64,000 bases of DNA from Symsagittifera roscoffensis (Eukaryota; Xenacoelomorpha; Acoela; Convolutidae). Of the stretch, positions 25,751 to 34,992 are shown piece after piece; positions within the stretch are counted from its first letter, which is position 1; each line of letters begins with the position of its first letter. The position numbers and the translations under genes were made by a program. Below the pieces are notes generated by a model. That model saw nothing but the letters and a program-made list of their open reading frames with translations, made no database searches and was not told the DNA's origin. The DNA lies in the NCBI RefSeq assembly GCF_963678635.1, contig NC_087067.1, positions 17,311,018 to 17,375,017 of the forward strand, written 5' to 3'.

Positions 25751-25762
25751 GTCTTCCCTTCT
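25751..25762 (-). promoter_or_regulatory. Polypurine tract next to the 3' LTR
   Basis: On the minus strand AGAAGGGAAGAC lies immediately upstream of the 3' LTR. A purine run at this place primes plus-strand DNA synthesis in LTR elements. Confidence 0.65.
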
Positions 25763-26402
25763 AGTCTATTATTCTCCCGAATAATGCTAATAACAAAGTG
25801 TTTTTTTACCGTCTTTCTACTAAGACAAATAACCAATCTGACACCTCAACTCGACTCTTTGCGTAATATTTGAGCCCTCTTTTAACACCCTTTTTTTTCT
25901 AAACTAGACTTTCGCTTTTTTTCTGCTATACTACACCGCCTTGTACTACTCTCCAGTTTTTGACACAACTTATATGCACCATCGTTTACGTGTTGCGACG
26001 CAGTGAACCGCGGGCTTCAGTTTCCATAGACTCTTACATAATCAATTTATCTATGTTAGCACCAAGGGTTGCTTCCTTGAGTGAAGAAACTAAGAGTCTA
26101 AGAAAGATTTTAAACGAGTTGTGAAATACCTCCACCATTCTATCGAAACAATAAAATTATACTACCAAAATTTTTACTGAGTTTCTATCCGTCTTACTGG
26201 TGGAGATGTTTCTAAAGCACTTATAAAAATCGCAAATGAGATAAGAATGTGAGAGAGGGAGAAAGTGTTTTTAGTTTTACTCACTGAACTGAACTGAACC
26301 CCGTACTAGCTCACCGACCTCTTGTTTCAAGTCTCTTTCATCGCTCTTCCTGTCGTTTCCATCTGTCTACGAGGTGCAGGTAGTCCTGCTGCGGCACAGT
26401 AG
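25763..26402. other. Interior of the minus-strand element without a recognised gene
   Basis: About 640 bases between the last open frame and the polypurine tract. I see no reverse transcriptase, RNase H or integrase motif on either strand and only short open frames. It probably represents 3' untranslated sequence or the scar of the pol deletion. Confidence 0.5.
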
Positions 26403-26570
26403 TTATCCGACTCCCCCATAGCATCTGGAGGACGCCTTACACTGCTTCGGGAGCTCGCCCTCCGATGCGGCCGAGCCCCGGTCAACTTCATTTTCACCGA
26501 ACAAAGACAGTTTTTTCCATCGATCGATCAAATTGTGGAAGTAGGCGGACTTTACATCTCTAGGCCCCAC

Positions 26571-26695
26571 TACCGCCAAGCCACTTTCGGTCATCGTTTG
26601 TTCGGAACCTACTACCGCCAAGCCACTTACTACTACCTACTACCGCCACCTACTACCGCCAAGCCACTTTCGGTCATCGTTTGTTCGGAATCGCT
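26571..26695. repeat. 83-bp partial tandem duplication
   Basis: TACCGCCAAGCCACTTTCGG followed by TCATCGTTTGTTCGGAA occurs at 26571 and again 83 bases later at 26654, with a string of CTACTACCGCC words between. On the minus strand it encodes a repeated AVVGSEQTMTESGL peptide across the 26640-27068 and 26403-26621 open frames. Confidence 0.75.
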
Positions 26696-27068
26696 TAGAT
26701 GACCTAAAGGAACCTTCTGATCTGCTACTCGCAAGCAGATTTTGACGTTCGTCCCATCGAATCGCGTCGCTGTCTACTACTTCGTCCACCTCTGTCTCTG
26801 GAACCACTGCAACTCTCTCTGTTCGGCCTCCTCCACGAGGTCGTCTCAAAGCTTCATCTAATGAAACAGGCTTTGGGCACCCGTACATTTCGTAATCCTC
26901 CACTTTCGTTTCTTGAACCACATTTATGCTGTGATCGTCATAACTCGTCGGCCACCCTTCCAAGGTTTTGTCGGGAGACTCCACTGCCGCTGTTATCTTC
27001 GCAATCAACCTCTTCCGCATGTCTGATCTTGGAATATGATTTCCTTTAATCTGTCCGCCTCGGTTCAT
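26640..27068 (-). CDS. Open frame after the protease, function unknown
   Basis: Begins with ATG at 27068, overlapping the last 23 bases of the protease frame in another frame. It encodes 142 residues, charged, with a PVSLDEALRRPRGGGR stretch and a basic C-terminus (FRSSKRFRTNDDRKW). I recognise no domain. By position it could be the remains of the region that joined protease to reverse transcriptase before pol was lost. Confidence 0.35.
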   Translation of the reverse strand: MNRGGQIKGNHIPRSDMRKRLIAKITAAVESPDKTLEGWPTSYDDHSINVVQETKVEDYEMYGCPKPVSLDEALRRPRGGGRTERVAVVPETEVDEVVDSDAIRWDERQNLLASSRSEGSFRSSKRFRTNDDRKWLGGSRWR

Positions 27069-27618
27069 GTGGCAGAGAGGGCATCCGTTCCGGAGAAGGC
27101 CTATGAGTCAAGTGCCGTATGGGTACCATTGAACCTTCTCTCGCCCCCGTCCACAAAAAATCTTCTCCGCGACTCAAAACCAAAGAGCACTGATACTCTT
27201 TCATCGATCGTAGTCCTAGGAACGTCTCGGCTTTCAGTATCGGGACCACAAGCGCTTCGATTTCTTCGGCAATGTCGCCCAACTTGAAGCGAGTTCTGAC
27301 AACTCCGTCGACCGCCATTATTTGTCCGTCTGCTGTCTCCAGTCGACCTACATAGCGTTCCATCGTCAGTGCGTCAACCATTCTCCGCGCAACGTCTGTC
27401 CTTATGAGGTCGGTGGTGGCTCCGGTATCAAGCAGCACCTCAACATGGGTTCCGCCTACGCAAGCATTAGTGACTGCTCCGCGTGGATCGCTGACATCAT
27501 GACTGATCCCAACACGCTCAATGCGCGTCCGCAAATTCTGTTTCGTTTCCAACTTTGGGTCGCTCTCTCTGATCTTTGGTAGTCGCTCCAATATCGACAG
27601 AACTTGTTCCTGCTCCAA
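27046..27618 (-). CDS. Retroviral-type aspartic protease, minus-strand element
   Basis: Protease domain that would cleave the Gag polyprotein. The motif VLLDTGATTDLI, with catalytic Asp in DTG, is encoded at about 27412-27444, and a flap-like and a C-terminal AETFLGLRSM segment (compare ILG) follow. The frame is open upstream to about 27790 and therefore overlaps the end of gag in a different frame, so expression would need a frameshift; whether that is natural or due to decay cannot be told here. The start given is a TTG and is only the edge of the open frame. The domain is followed by a basic, proline-rich tail rather than by a reverse transcriptase. Confidence 0.75.
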   Translation of the reverse strand: MEQEQVLSILERLPKIRESDPKLETKQNLRTRIERVGISHDVSDPRGAVTNACVGGTHVEVLLDTGATTDLIRTDVARRMVDALTMERYVGRLETADGQIMAVDGVVRTRFKLGDIAEEIEALVVPILKAETFLGLRSMKEYQCSLVLSRGEDFLWTGAREGSMVPIRHLTHRPSPERMPSLPHEPRRTD

Positions 27619-27754
27619 TATCTTCTCGCTCTGCTCTTCTCCATCATTTGCATTCGTATCGTAACGCTGGAAAGACTGAGTTCCTCTAGCTTGCGTTCGC
27701 CTTTCCGCCTGCTGTTTCTTAATTCGGCCGGGACAAATCCTCCTTCGAAGTTGC

Positions 27755-28871
27755 CTAGTGTCCCGGCCCTTGGTAGTTTAAATGGTTCGCGCTTCTTTGG
27801 GGACATCCTTTTGCAATGTGGCCCACCTGTCCACAATTAATACAACCACACTGGGTCCATGGGTTGTTTCCACTCTGTCGCCCAATTGGGTTCGCAGAGT
27901 CGCGGCGCTGATTCTCTCCCCGTCGGGTGTGACTCTCTGGCTTGGGGTTACAAGGATCAACGAACCTACCAATCATTGTCGTTAAGTTCTGCATATGGGC
28001 CATCATTTGAACCGCCAGATTGTTCTGGCGTGATTCCTGCATATGCATCTGCAATCTCACCTCATCATACCTCGAACTCTGGATATCAATCTGCTTCATC
28101 AGGTTGTTCTGAGCCTTCATCATTGTCAGCACCGTCCGTATATGTTGAGTCTCGGCAGTCAGCGTACTGTCTCCGCCAGCCTCAGTCGTCAGGTCTTGAA
28201 CATCGTGCACCGACCGAATGTGATTTGGCCGTCTCCGACTCTTCATCCTGATTGTTTTGCGTGCCATATCTAGAGCCAGTGCTCGGTCCACCGCCTGGTT
28301 GAAATTCTCGAGGTCTTCTCGCAGAAGCAATTCCTGAAGCTCGAAATCACACAATCCATCAGTGATCTGTTCGCGGTTCATGTCGTCTCGGGCTTGAGCT
28401 CCCATGTTTGTATTTGCAACTTCACCCAAGGATCGCACTCGTCTTGCAAGTTCTCTCAAGCCCTCGCCTTCCTCCTGCATGAGGTTTCTTGAATTCAGCC
28501 CTCGCAGCTGATTGTGTCTGAAATGCCATCATCCTCTGATCGAGTTCCGCGAGCATTCTGCCTAGCGTCGGTTCCTCGAACCCGTCAACTTCCTCTCTAA
28601 AGTGAGCTGGCGTACTCGTGAACTCATCCAATGCCCAGCCTGTCAGACAAGTCGGCAGCACCATCCTGGCCTGCTCATCGTCCCATCGATTGGCGTCTGC
28701 TATCCAGGCAAAGTGTTTCCTCCAGTCTCGCCAATTCTGACAACTGCTCGAGGGAAACCGATCTGGTCGTATCGTACCAAATCCGAACACTCCCTGTTGT
28801 CGATCGAGAGCATTGGCCGCTGCCACTGCAGCCTGTGCAGACAGCTGTCTGTCTTGATCGTTCATCGCCAT
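27755..28871 (-). pseudogene. gag: gag polyprotein of the minus-strand element (frameshifted)
   Basis: Structural Gag protein that would form the particle and bind the element RNA. The ATG at 28871 lies about 80 bases after the 5' LTR. The first 143 or so residues (28871 to about 28484) contain a Ty3-type capsid region with the motif NWRDWRKHFAWIADANRW followed by a hydrophobic LPTCLTGWALDEF stretch. One extra base near 28483 shifts the frame, and the protein continues in the frame of 28480-27755 (GLRELARRVRSLG onward). A zinc knuckle CINCGQVGHIAKGC (CX2CX4HX4C) is encoded near 27830 and the frame stops at 27755. The frameshift means this copy makes no full Gag. Assignment to gag is firm; Ty3 affiliation is inferred from the capsid motif and the 5-bp target duplication. 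Confidence 0.85.
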
Positions 28872-28933
28872 CGCAATTGTTTCGTCGATCGTTGATCAAA
28901 CGTATCGTTTCACGCAACTGTAGTCCAAAGAGC

Positions 28934-28951
28934 GCTCACCCAGGAGCGCCA
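28934..28951 (-). promoter_or_regulatory. Candidate primer-binding site
   Basis: On the minus strand TGGCGCTCCTGGGTGAGC begins one base after the end of the 5' LTR. It starts with TGG, complementary to the CCA end of a tRNA, as expected for a minus-strand primer site. I cannot name the priming tRNA from the sequence alone. Confidence 0.65.
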
Positions 28952-28952
28952 A

Positions 28953-31218
28953 TGTCGTCTTGAGGAAGTTTGACTGTTTAGACCCAATATATCCCTTCTA
29001 TATTGTCCGCTGAGTCCCTTCCCTAAATACCAGAACCAGCAAGGGGTGAGCTGTGATCCGGTATTTGGCGACAATCCCTTCGGTTGAAAAGTTGAATTTG
29101 GTGGTCGATCGATGTACTACACTGGGTTGCGTTTACTTTACTCAATTGCTCTCGACTGTTCTCTTCCACGGAAAGAATCGCAAGAAACTGGATAGTAATT
29201 GAATTCAGAAATAAAAATATAAGTTACTGAGTATAAGGACCGCTAAGTGGCCTGAATACAATTTATTAAGTATCAATGAATTTAATCTGCGGTAAATTCC
29301 GGAAAGCTGCCTGTTGCAGTTCACTTTACAAACAATTCTAAACAACCCTTCAACTTTGCTTCACAACGTTTCGCTAAAAATCTCGCGTCGAGAACTCACT
29401 TTAAGAATTTCACGAGTCACTCTCAGGACCCGTCTGAATTCTATAAGTCTCAATCTTGTTCTCTAACTAACTGAGAACCAACCGCTCGCTCTCACAGCAC
29501 AATTGTTCTCTTCTCTGATTGAGAACCAACTACTCTTAATAGTAGTTATCACTGTTCTGTCTAGTTCGGTGGTTGTACCTTAATCGCGTATCGTTATCTT
29601 TATTTACTTTCGGTTCGGTCAGAGGCGTACCGATCCCTATCCCTACTATTATTCATTTAACTAGCTGCCACTCAGGACTTATCAGCTGAATCAACCATTA
29701 GGTCAGTTTTAATTAAACATCGGGGTGCCACTTAGTTAACCGGGACATGCTGAGCAAACATTGGGTTCAACTACAAAATCAGCTCCCAATCGTATTTGAC
29801 AAATGACCCCTTGCATGATTTTATTTTAGTTCTTCCTAACTTTTTCCCTTTCCCATGAATTGGGTAGTTCTCACACAACCGAGAATTTAACTTCCGTGAT
29901 ACTTGAAAAGTTTCCATTTTTGGTCATTTTTAATTTTATTCTCCTAAGTGCAAGGGCTGGGTAATTCCCTTCCCCGTGTACGTTTTGATCCGAAAAAAAA
30001 CACCAGAATTTATTTAATATGCTAGGGCTGTTCATAAAATTTTCATCCCGAAATTCCATTTCCCCCCATAGATGTCCCAATTTTTTCCGGGGCTGTATTT
30101 TTACTTGTTTGTCGTTCTTATCGAAATTCCAAGTGGAGTGGGTTAAGTTGACCTCAATGTTTGCTAATTACAGAAAATCACTTTCGCTCGGGTACAAAAG
30201 TCAAAACTAAAAATTCTCGATTTAGGGGCCTCCCCTTACCTCCCCAGGTAGGTAGGTACCCCTTACGGGTCCTTCAAATGCTAATTTACCGCTTTTCATG
30301 GGGTTTCGGGGGTCTTGGGGTCAAAATTGCCAAATGACCTCTTAGAGGTCATCCGAGGTCAAATGATGTCAAACGCGTCCATACGTCTTATTTTCGTTGG
30401 GAGATTATTCCCACTATGTTTCATTCATATCGGACCATCCCTTCCCATATTTTCGAAAAATTTGGGGCAGTTAACACTTTCCCTAAAATTGTCATTTTCA
30501 CCCCATAGGAAGTTCCGGAGAAGATTGGGTCACAAGGGGTCCCCCTACTGGGTTGGGCCCCCCTTCACATTGGTAAATTAAAATCACAAGTCAAATATCA
30601 CTATCAGGTGTTAATAGCCTAATTCAGTTTTCAAGTGCTAATAGCTTCCGAAGTAGCCGCTGGATTGGGTCCAAACATGTATACATTATAGGTCTTCCCC
30701 CAACCTACCATTCCCCCAAGTTTCAGCCTCCTAGCATTATCAGGGGTCGAGAAATAACAAAAAGTGGGTTTTGTTTACATAGGGCGTAAAACCGGAAGTA
30801 ATACCCGGATGCGTTCAAAATCCCGGTGGTGAATTTCCCTCGCCTAGGGCTACAACATATTGCAATATGAAGTCATTCTGACCATTAGTTACCGATTTAC
30901 AAAAAGTGGTAATTGCATTTTCGAAAATCATTATCATTCGCCCCCCAGGGGTCTGGAAATTTGCATGCCCGGCTAAAAAAATCTCTATTAGTCACCCACC
31001 AATTTTCATAAGGATCGGAGCAGTGGTTCCCTATCCTGGGGGGGGGGATTTCCAGATTTTACGCGCTTTTCCAATTCTTCGCCCTAGAGGTCAAATTCAA
31101 GGTGCAGAGTCCGATTACGATTGTTTGCTCTCAAACTAAGCTCATCTATCACTGAATTTCATTGCTACAAGTTCATACAGTCGGTTTACGTTAATACAGC
31201 AGAATCACCAATTCTACA
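28953..31218 (-). repeat. 5' LTR of the minus-strand element
   Basis: Right-hand copy of the direct repeat, 2266 bp, upstream of gag in element orientation. On the plus strand it starts TGTCGTCTTGAGG and ends AATTCTACA, so on the minus strand it reads TGTAGAATT ... CGACA. It includes a cluster of AGGTCA-like half-sites (30335-30371). Short open frames shared with the other LTR (for example 30315-30581 plus) show no sign of being genes. Confidence 0.92.
30335..30371. promoter_or_regulatory. Cluster of AGGTCA-like half-sites, 5' LTR
   Basis: Same place in the 5' LTR: TGACCT, CTTAG, AGGTCA, TCCG, AGGTCA, AATG, ATGTCA. The half-site mutated here (the last) is intact in the other LTR, and the one mutated there (the second) is intact here, so the ancestral LTR probably had four good half-sites. 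Confidence 0.38.
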
Positions 31219-31227
31219 TATAATAAT

Positions 31228-31567
31228 AGGGGCGGATCTAAGATCTTCTCAAGGGGGTGGCGGATTTTCAAAATAATTTCAAAAATTTTGGCGACTTTTT
31301 TTTGGAAAAAAAAACAGGCCAATAAGATGTTTTAATGCACTTTTTGCATAATTTTGACCAAATAAATTGCGTTTTTTTCGGCGCGCACTCCACCTCAAAA
31401 TTTATAAATTTCGGAGCCAAAATTGCCTTTAGAAAAAGTTTAAGGTCAGGCAGCCAAAAATTGATATCTCGAAATTGTGCAAAGGTGGACCCTCTGGGTC
31501 GGCAGGGGGTCGAACCCCTGAAGAATAAAAAAGCGTCCACCTGCCCCACACCTCCCCCCTTAAATCC
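31228..31567. mobile_element. MITE copy A, unit 4
   Basis: Copy of MITE A lying 10 bases from the right end of the inserted LTR retrotransposon. It is more diverged than the other A copies (for example AAGATC for AGGATC near the left end). Confidence 0.58.
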
Positions 31568-33432
31568 TCTGGTGATTTTAGATGTGATATTTTCATTAAA
31601 CGTCTAATCAAACCTCGATTACGGTTGAAATTGTTTTTTTTTATAACAGTGTTAAAAATTGGCTAACTTTTTTTTGAAATTGAACTGAATTTGAATTCGA
31701 TGTAGGTCTGAATAATTACAGATTTTTTATCAAAAAAGATGAAATATCTACATCAGCAATGCTTTACGGCTTATTCAACCCTTCAGGAAGCATCCCTTTA
31801 GTTACCTAGAACAGACAAAGGGCACTAAAATGAAAACTATTGATAGTAAAAACGTGAAAACGAACCATAATTATCACGACGTAAAAATTGTCATTTTAGA
31901 AAAGTTTTGTTGTTATAACCGTGGCTGGCACAATCAGCTTGCTATCATTGTTTTGATCTATTTTGTCTGAGAAAAGGAAAGCCTCAGTGCGCAGCCACTT
32001 TTTAGAAAATTGATATTGCATGGCTCGGGAAAATTTAAAAAAAATTAGTGAATTAAGTTTATTTAAACAACTCATTTTCAATCGAGAAAAAATCTCATTT
32101 GATAATAAAACCAGCACTTTTCAATATTAGAGCTTTGGACACTGAAAGTAACCAAATTGAATAAAGTTTGAATATTTTTGTCGAGAAATTTGGTCAAATC
32201 GTACCCCAGTCCCGGCGACAATGCCATAGTGGAATCTGGTTTGTGTCGAACAAAAAATAATTGCTTTTTTTAGTAAAAACATAACCAATTATAGTCGAGA
32301 CGTTTAAAATGCAACAACGAAAGCCAAGCAGAACATTCATCCTATTCAAAATGCTTTTGAAGCTCCTACGTAAACATGCGTAAGATCCTACGTAAAAAGT
32401 CCTACGTAACATGCTTGTAAAATTTTTTTCATAAACTCGCCACAATATTAAATTGTTTTCTTCCATAAAAATATTCTCAGCCATATCAGCTGTAAAATCT
32501 AAGGGGTGTACTAGTTCTATCTTTGTTTATTGTAAAAGATTAAATACCATGCAAAAACAAACTACCCGATTAAAATTTCTCTTGAAAAAGCGCTAATGTT
32601 ACAATTTAAATTTTGTCATGCATGATATTTTCTCAATTTTTTTCTCAAATCTAATGTTTTTTTTTTGAAATAAATTGATATGGGCTCAAGTATATTGACA
32701 ATTTAAATTTTGTCATGCATGACATTTTCTCAAAGCTATGTTTTTTTGTATTAACTTGATATGTGCTCGAGTATCTTGAGTTGTTTGGTGCCAAAATTTC
32801 TGAAAATTTTACAGAATTGTGATTGTTCTATTTTTTACTCTATTTTGTTTCACTATTTGAGTTATTTTCAAGTTCTATAACATACGTTTTTCCTGAATTT
32901 CTGAAACTCCCCGTTTATTGAAACTTTTTTTGGTTCAGTCGATTTTTCATTATAATTCCTCGTGCATTCCAAGTTCTTCTTGAAAAAAGTTATTCGAAAT
33001 GATTTATGCGGAATTTCATGGCTATTTTGATAAATTGAACAGGTGAGACAAAATGCAGTTACAAAATATGTCTCAGTTTCAAAACTCCAATTTTCAGTTT
33101 CATAATTTTCTTAGCAATTGAAGCAGATACTTGTGAATGAGCCAATAAATTGTTTGATTGCTGCTCTCTTAGATTTAATAAAAAACACTTTTAATAACAT
33201 ATTTTCACTTTTGAGTATCAAGTTTGAAAATAATTTTGGAAAAGCAAAATGAATTTCCAAGATGAACAAACTAAATATTGTGAGCAGATTTGATCTTCAT
33301 ACTCTAGATCGAAACATCACGAATTTAACATGTAAAGCAACTTGAAAAATGGGAAATATGAAACGTGGGGTTATAGTGTAAAATAGCGCTAAAATGCGAT
33401 TTACTTTTTGTGATCTTTTTAAATAAAAGAAT

Positions 33433-33852
33433 CCAGGGCAGATCTAGGGTTTTCTAGAGGGGGAGACGGGGAGGAGGTTTTGGTGGATTTTCAGAACATT
33501 TCCTAAAATTTTGTTGAACTTTTTAGGTTGTCCAGCAGATTTCTATAACCAACGCTATAAAAATCTTGTTTTGAAAAAACTTTCTGCGCAGCAGGCAAAT
33601 CCAAAAAAAAACAGGTCAAAATGCCGTTTTGAGCATTTTCGGAAATATATATTTTTTTGGTGCGCGCTCTCCTTCAAAATTAAAATACATTGGTGCCAAG
33701 AGAGCCTTAAGAAAAATTTTAGGGTTGGTCTCCGAATAAGAATGATGTCATAGATGAATATCAAAGGATAACCCTGTAATCGGCGAGGGGTTCAATCTCT
33801 GAGGGAAAAGAAGAGGTCGCCCGCCAACCCCTCCCCCTCAAATCTACCCTTG
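33433..33852. mobile_element. MITE copy B, unit 4
   Basis: Diverged copy: the right terminus reads CTACCCTTG instead of CCGCCCCTG. The flank AAAACAAT follows directly and is also the start of the local tandem repeats beyond it. Confidence 0.62.
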
Positions 33853-34792
33853 AAAACAATGTTCCAAGCCTGAGTTTTATGAGGCAGAAAAAATAAGGTG
33901 CCGGAAGTAGAGCCGCCCCCACATGAACCAAAAAAATCTGAGGCCCAGCGCAGAGATTGGAAATTTTATCTCTGGCAAATCGAAGAGTCACCCTTAACCA
34001 GGCAAGGTTGCCTAGTGCTTTTCCCCAGGGCTCGTATTTAGAAACTTAGGGTCACTGGGTACTTCTTAGCCATTTAGGAAAAATTGGGATATGAGATATG
34101 AACCAAAAAAACCTGAGGCCCCCACATGAACCAAAAAAACCTGAGGCCCAGCGCAGAGATTGGGAATTTTATCTCTGGCAAATCGAAGATAGTCACTCTT
34201 AACCAGGCAAGGTTGCCTCGAGCTTTTCACCAGGGCTTGTGTTTAGAAACATAGGGTCATTGGTACTTTTTAGCCGTTTAGGAAAGAATGTCCCCTGAAA
34301 ACAATGTTCCAAGCCTGCGTTTTATGAGGCAGAGAAAAGAAGGTACCGGAAGAAGAGCTGGCCCCATATGAACCGAAAAAAACCTAAGACCCAGCGCAGA
34401 GATTGGGAATTTTGTCTCTGGCAAATCGAAGAGTCACCCTTTAACCAGGCAAGGTTGCCTAGTGCTTTTCCCCAGGACTCGTATTTAGAAAACTTAGGGT
34501 CACTGGGTACTTCTTAGCCATTTAGGAAAAATTGGGATATGAGATATGAACCAAAAAAACCTGAGGGCCCCCACATGAACCAAAAAAACCTGAGGCCCAG
34601 CGCAGAGATTGGGAATTTTATCTCTGGCAAATCGAAGATAGTCACCCTTAATCAGGCAAGGTTGCCTCGAGCTTTTCACCAGGGCTTGTGTTTAGAAACA
34701 TAGGGTCATTGGTACTTTTTAGCCATTTAGGAAACAATGTCCCCTGAAAACAATGTTCCAAGCCTGCGTTTTATGAGGCAGAGACAAGAAGG
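33853..34792. repeat. Local tandem repeats (~447 bp) at the gap edge
   Basis: The word AAAACAATGTTCCAAGCCTG starts at 33853, 34298 and 34747, giving periods of 445 and 449. Inside each period the CATGAACCAAAAAAACCTGA word and the CCAGGCAAGGTTGCCT hairpin word occur twice, so the period itself is a diverged dimer of about 200 bases plus extra sequence. The third copy runs into the run of N. Confidence 0.9.
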
Positions 34793-34992
34793 NNNNNNNN
34801 NNNNNNNNNNNNNNNNNNNNNNNNNNNNNNNNNNNNNNNNNNNNNNNNNNNNNNNNNNNNNNNNNNNNNNNNNNNNNNNNNNNNNNNNNNNNNNNNNNNN
34901 NNNNNNNNNNNNNNNNNNNNNNNNNNNNNNNNNNNNNNNNNNNNNNNNNNNNNNNNNNNNNNNNNNNNNNNNNNNNNNNNNNNNNNNNNNNN
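34793..34992. other. Assembly gap (200 N)
   Basis: Exactly 200 N, a placeholder length. It begins inside a tandem repeat, which probably stopped the assembly; the real distance is unknown. Confidence 0.99.

Larger units (their letters stand above)
23436..31218 (-). mobile_element. Non-autonomous Ty3-like LTR retrotransposon
   Basis: A complete insertion of 7783 bp into macrosatellite unit 4, read on the minus strand. Both ends are long direct repeats (LTRs). Terminal bases are TG...CA in element orientation. The target duplication is TATTA (23431-23435) and TATAA (31219-31223), one mismatch, and joining the flanks recreates the sequence of unit 3 near 16026. A primer-binding-site candidate follows the 5' LTR and a polypurine tract precedes the 3' LTR. 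The 3.2-kb interior encodes gag and an aspartic protease but no recognisable reverse transcriptase, RNase H or integrase, so mobilisation would need enzymes from another element. LTRs differ at many positions, so the insertion is not recent. Confidence 0.9.
31219..34792. repeat. Macrosatellite unit 4, right part
   Basis: Continuation of unit 4 on the other side of the LTR retrotransposon, colinear with unit 3 from about 16031. It carries MITE A (31228-31567) and MITE B (33432-33852) and is visibly more diverged from units 1-3 than they are from each other. After about 33853 it passes into local tandem repeats and ends at the assembly gap. No gene seen. Confidence 0.88.

Noticed and set aside
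27456-27836. 126-codon minus-strand frame between gag and protease
   Set aside because: Most of it lies in a frame that competes with gag and protease; only its first third could bridge gag and protease, and the rest is out of frame with the DTG motif.
28602-28963. Plus-strand frames of about 100 codons opposite gag
   Set aside because: Shadows of the minus-strand gag, which has the capsid motif and zinc knuckle.
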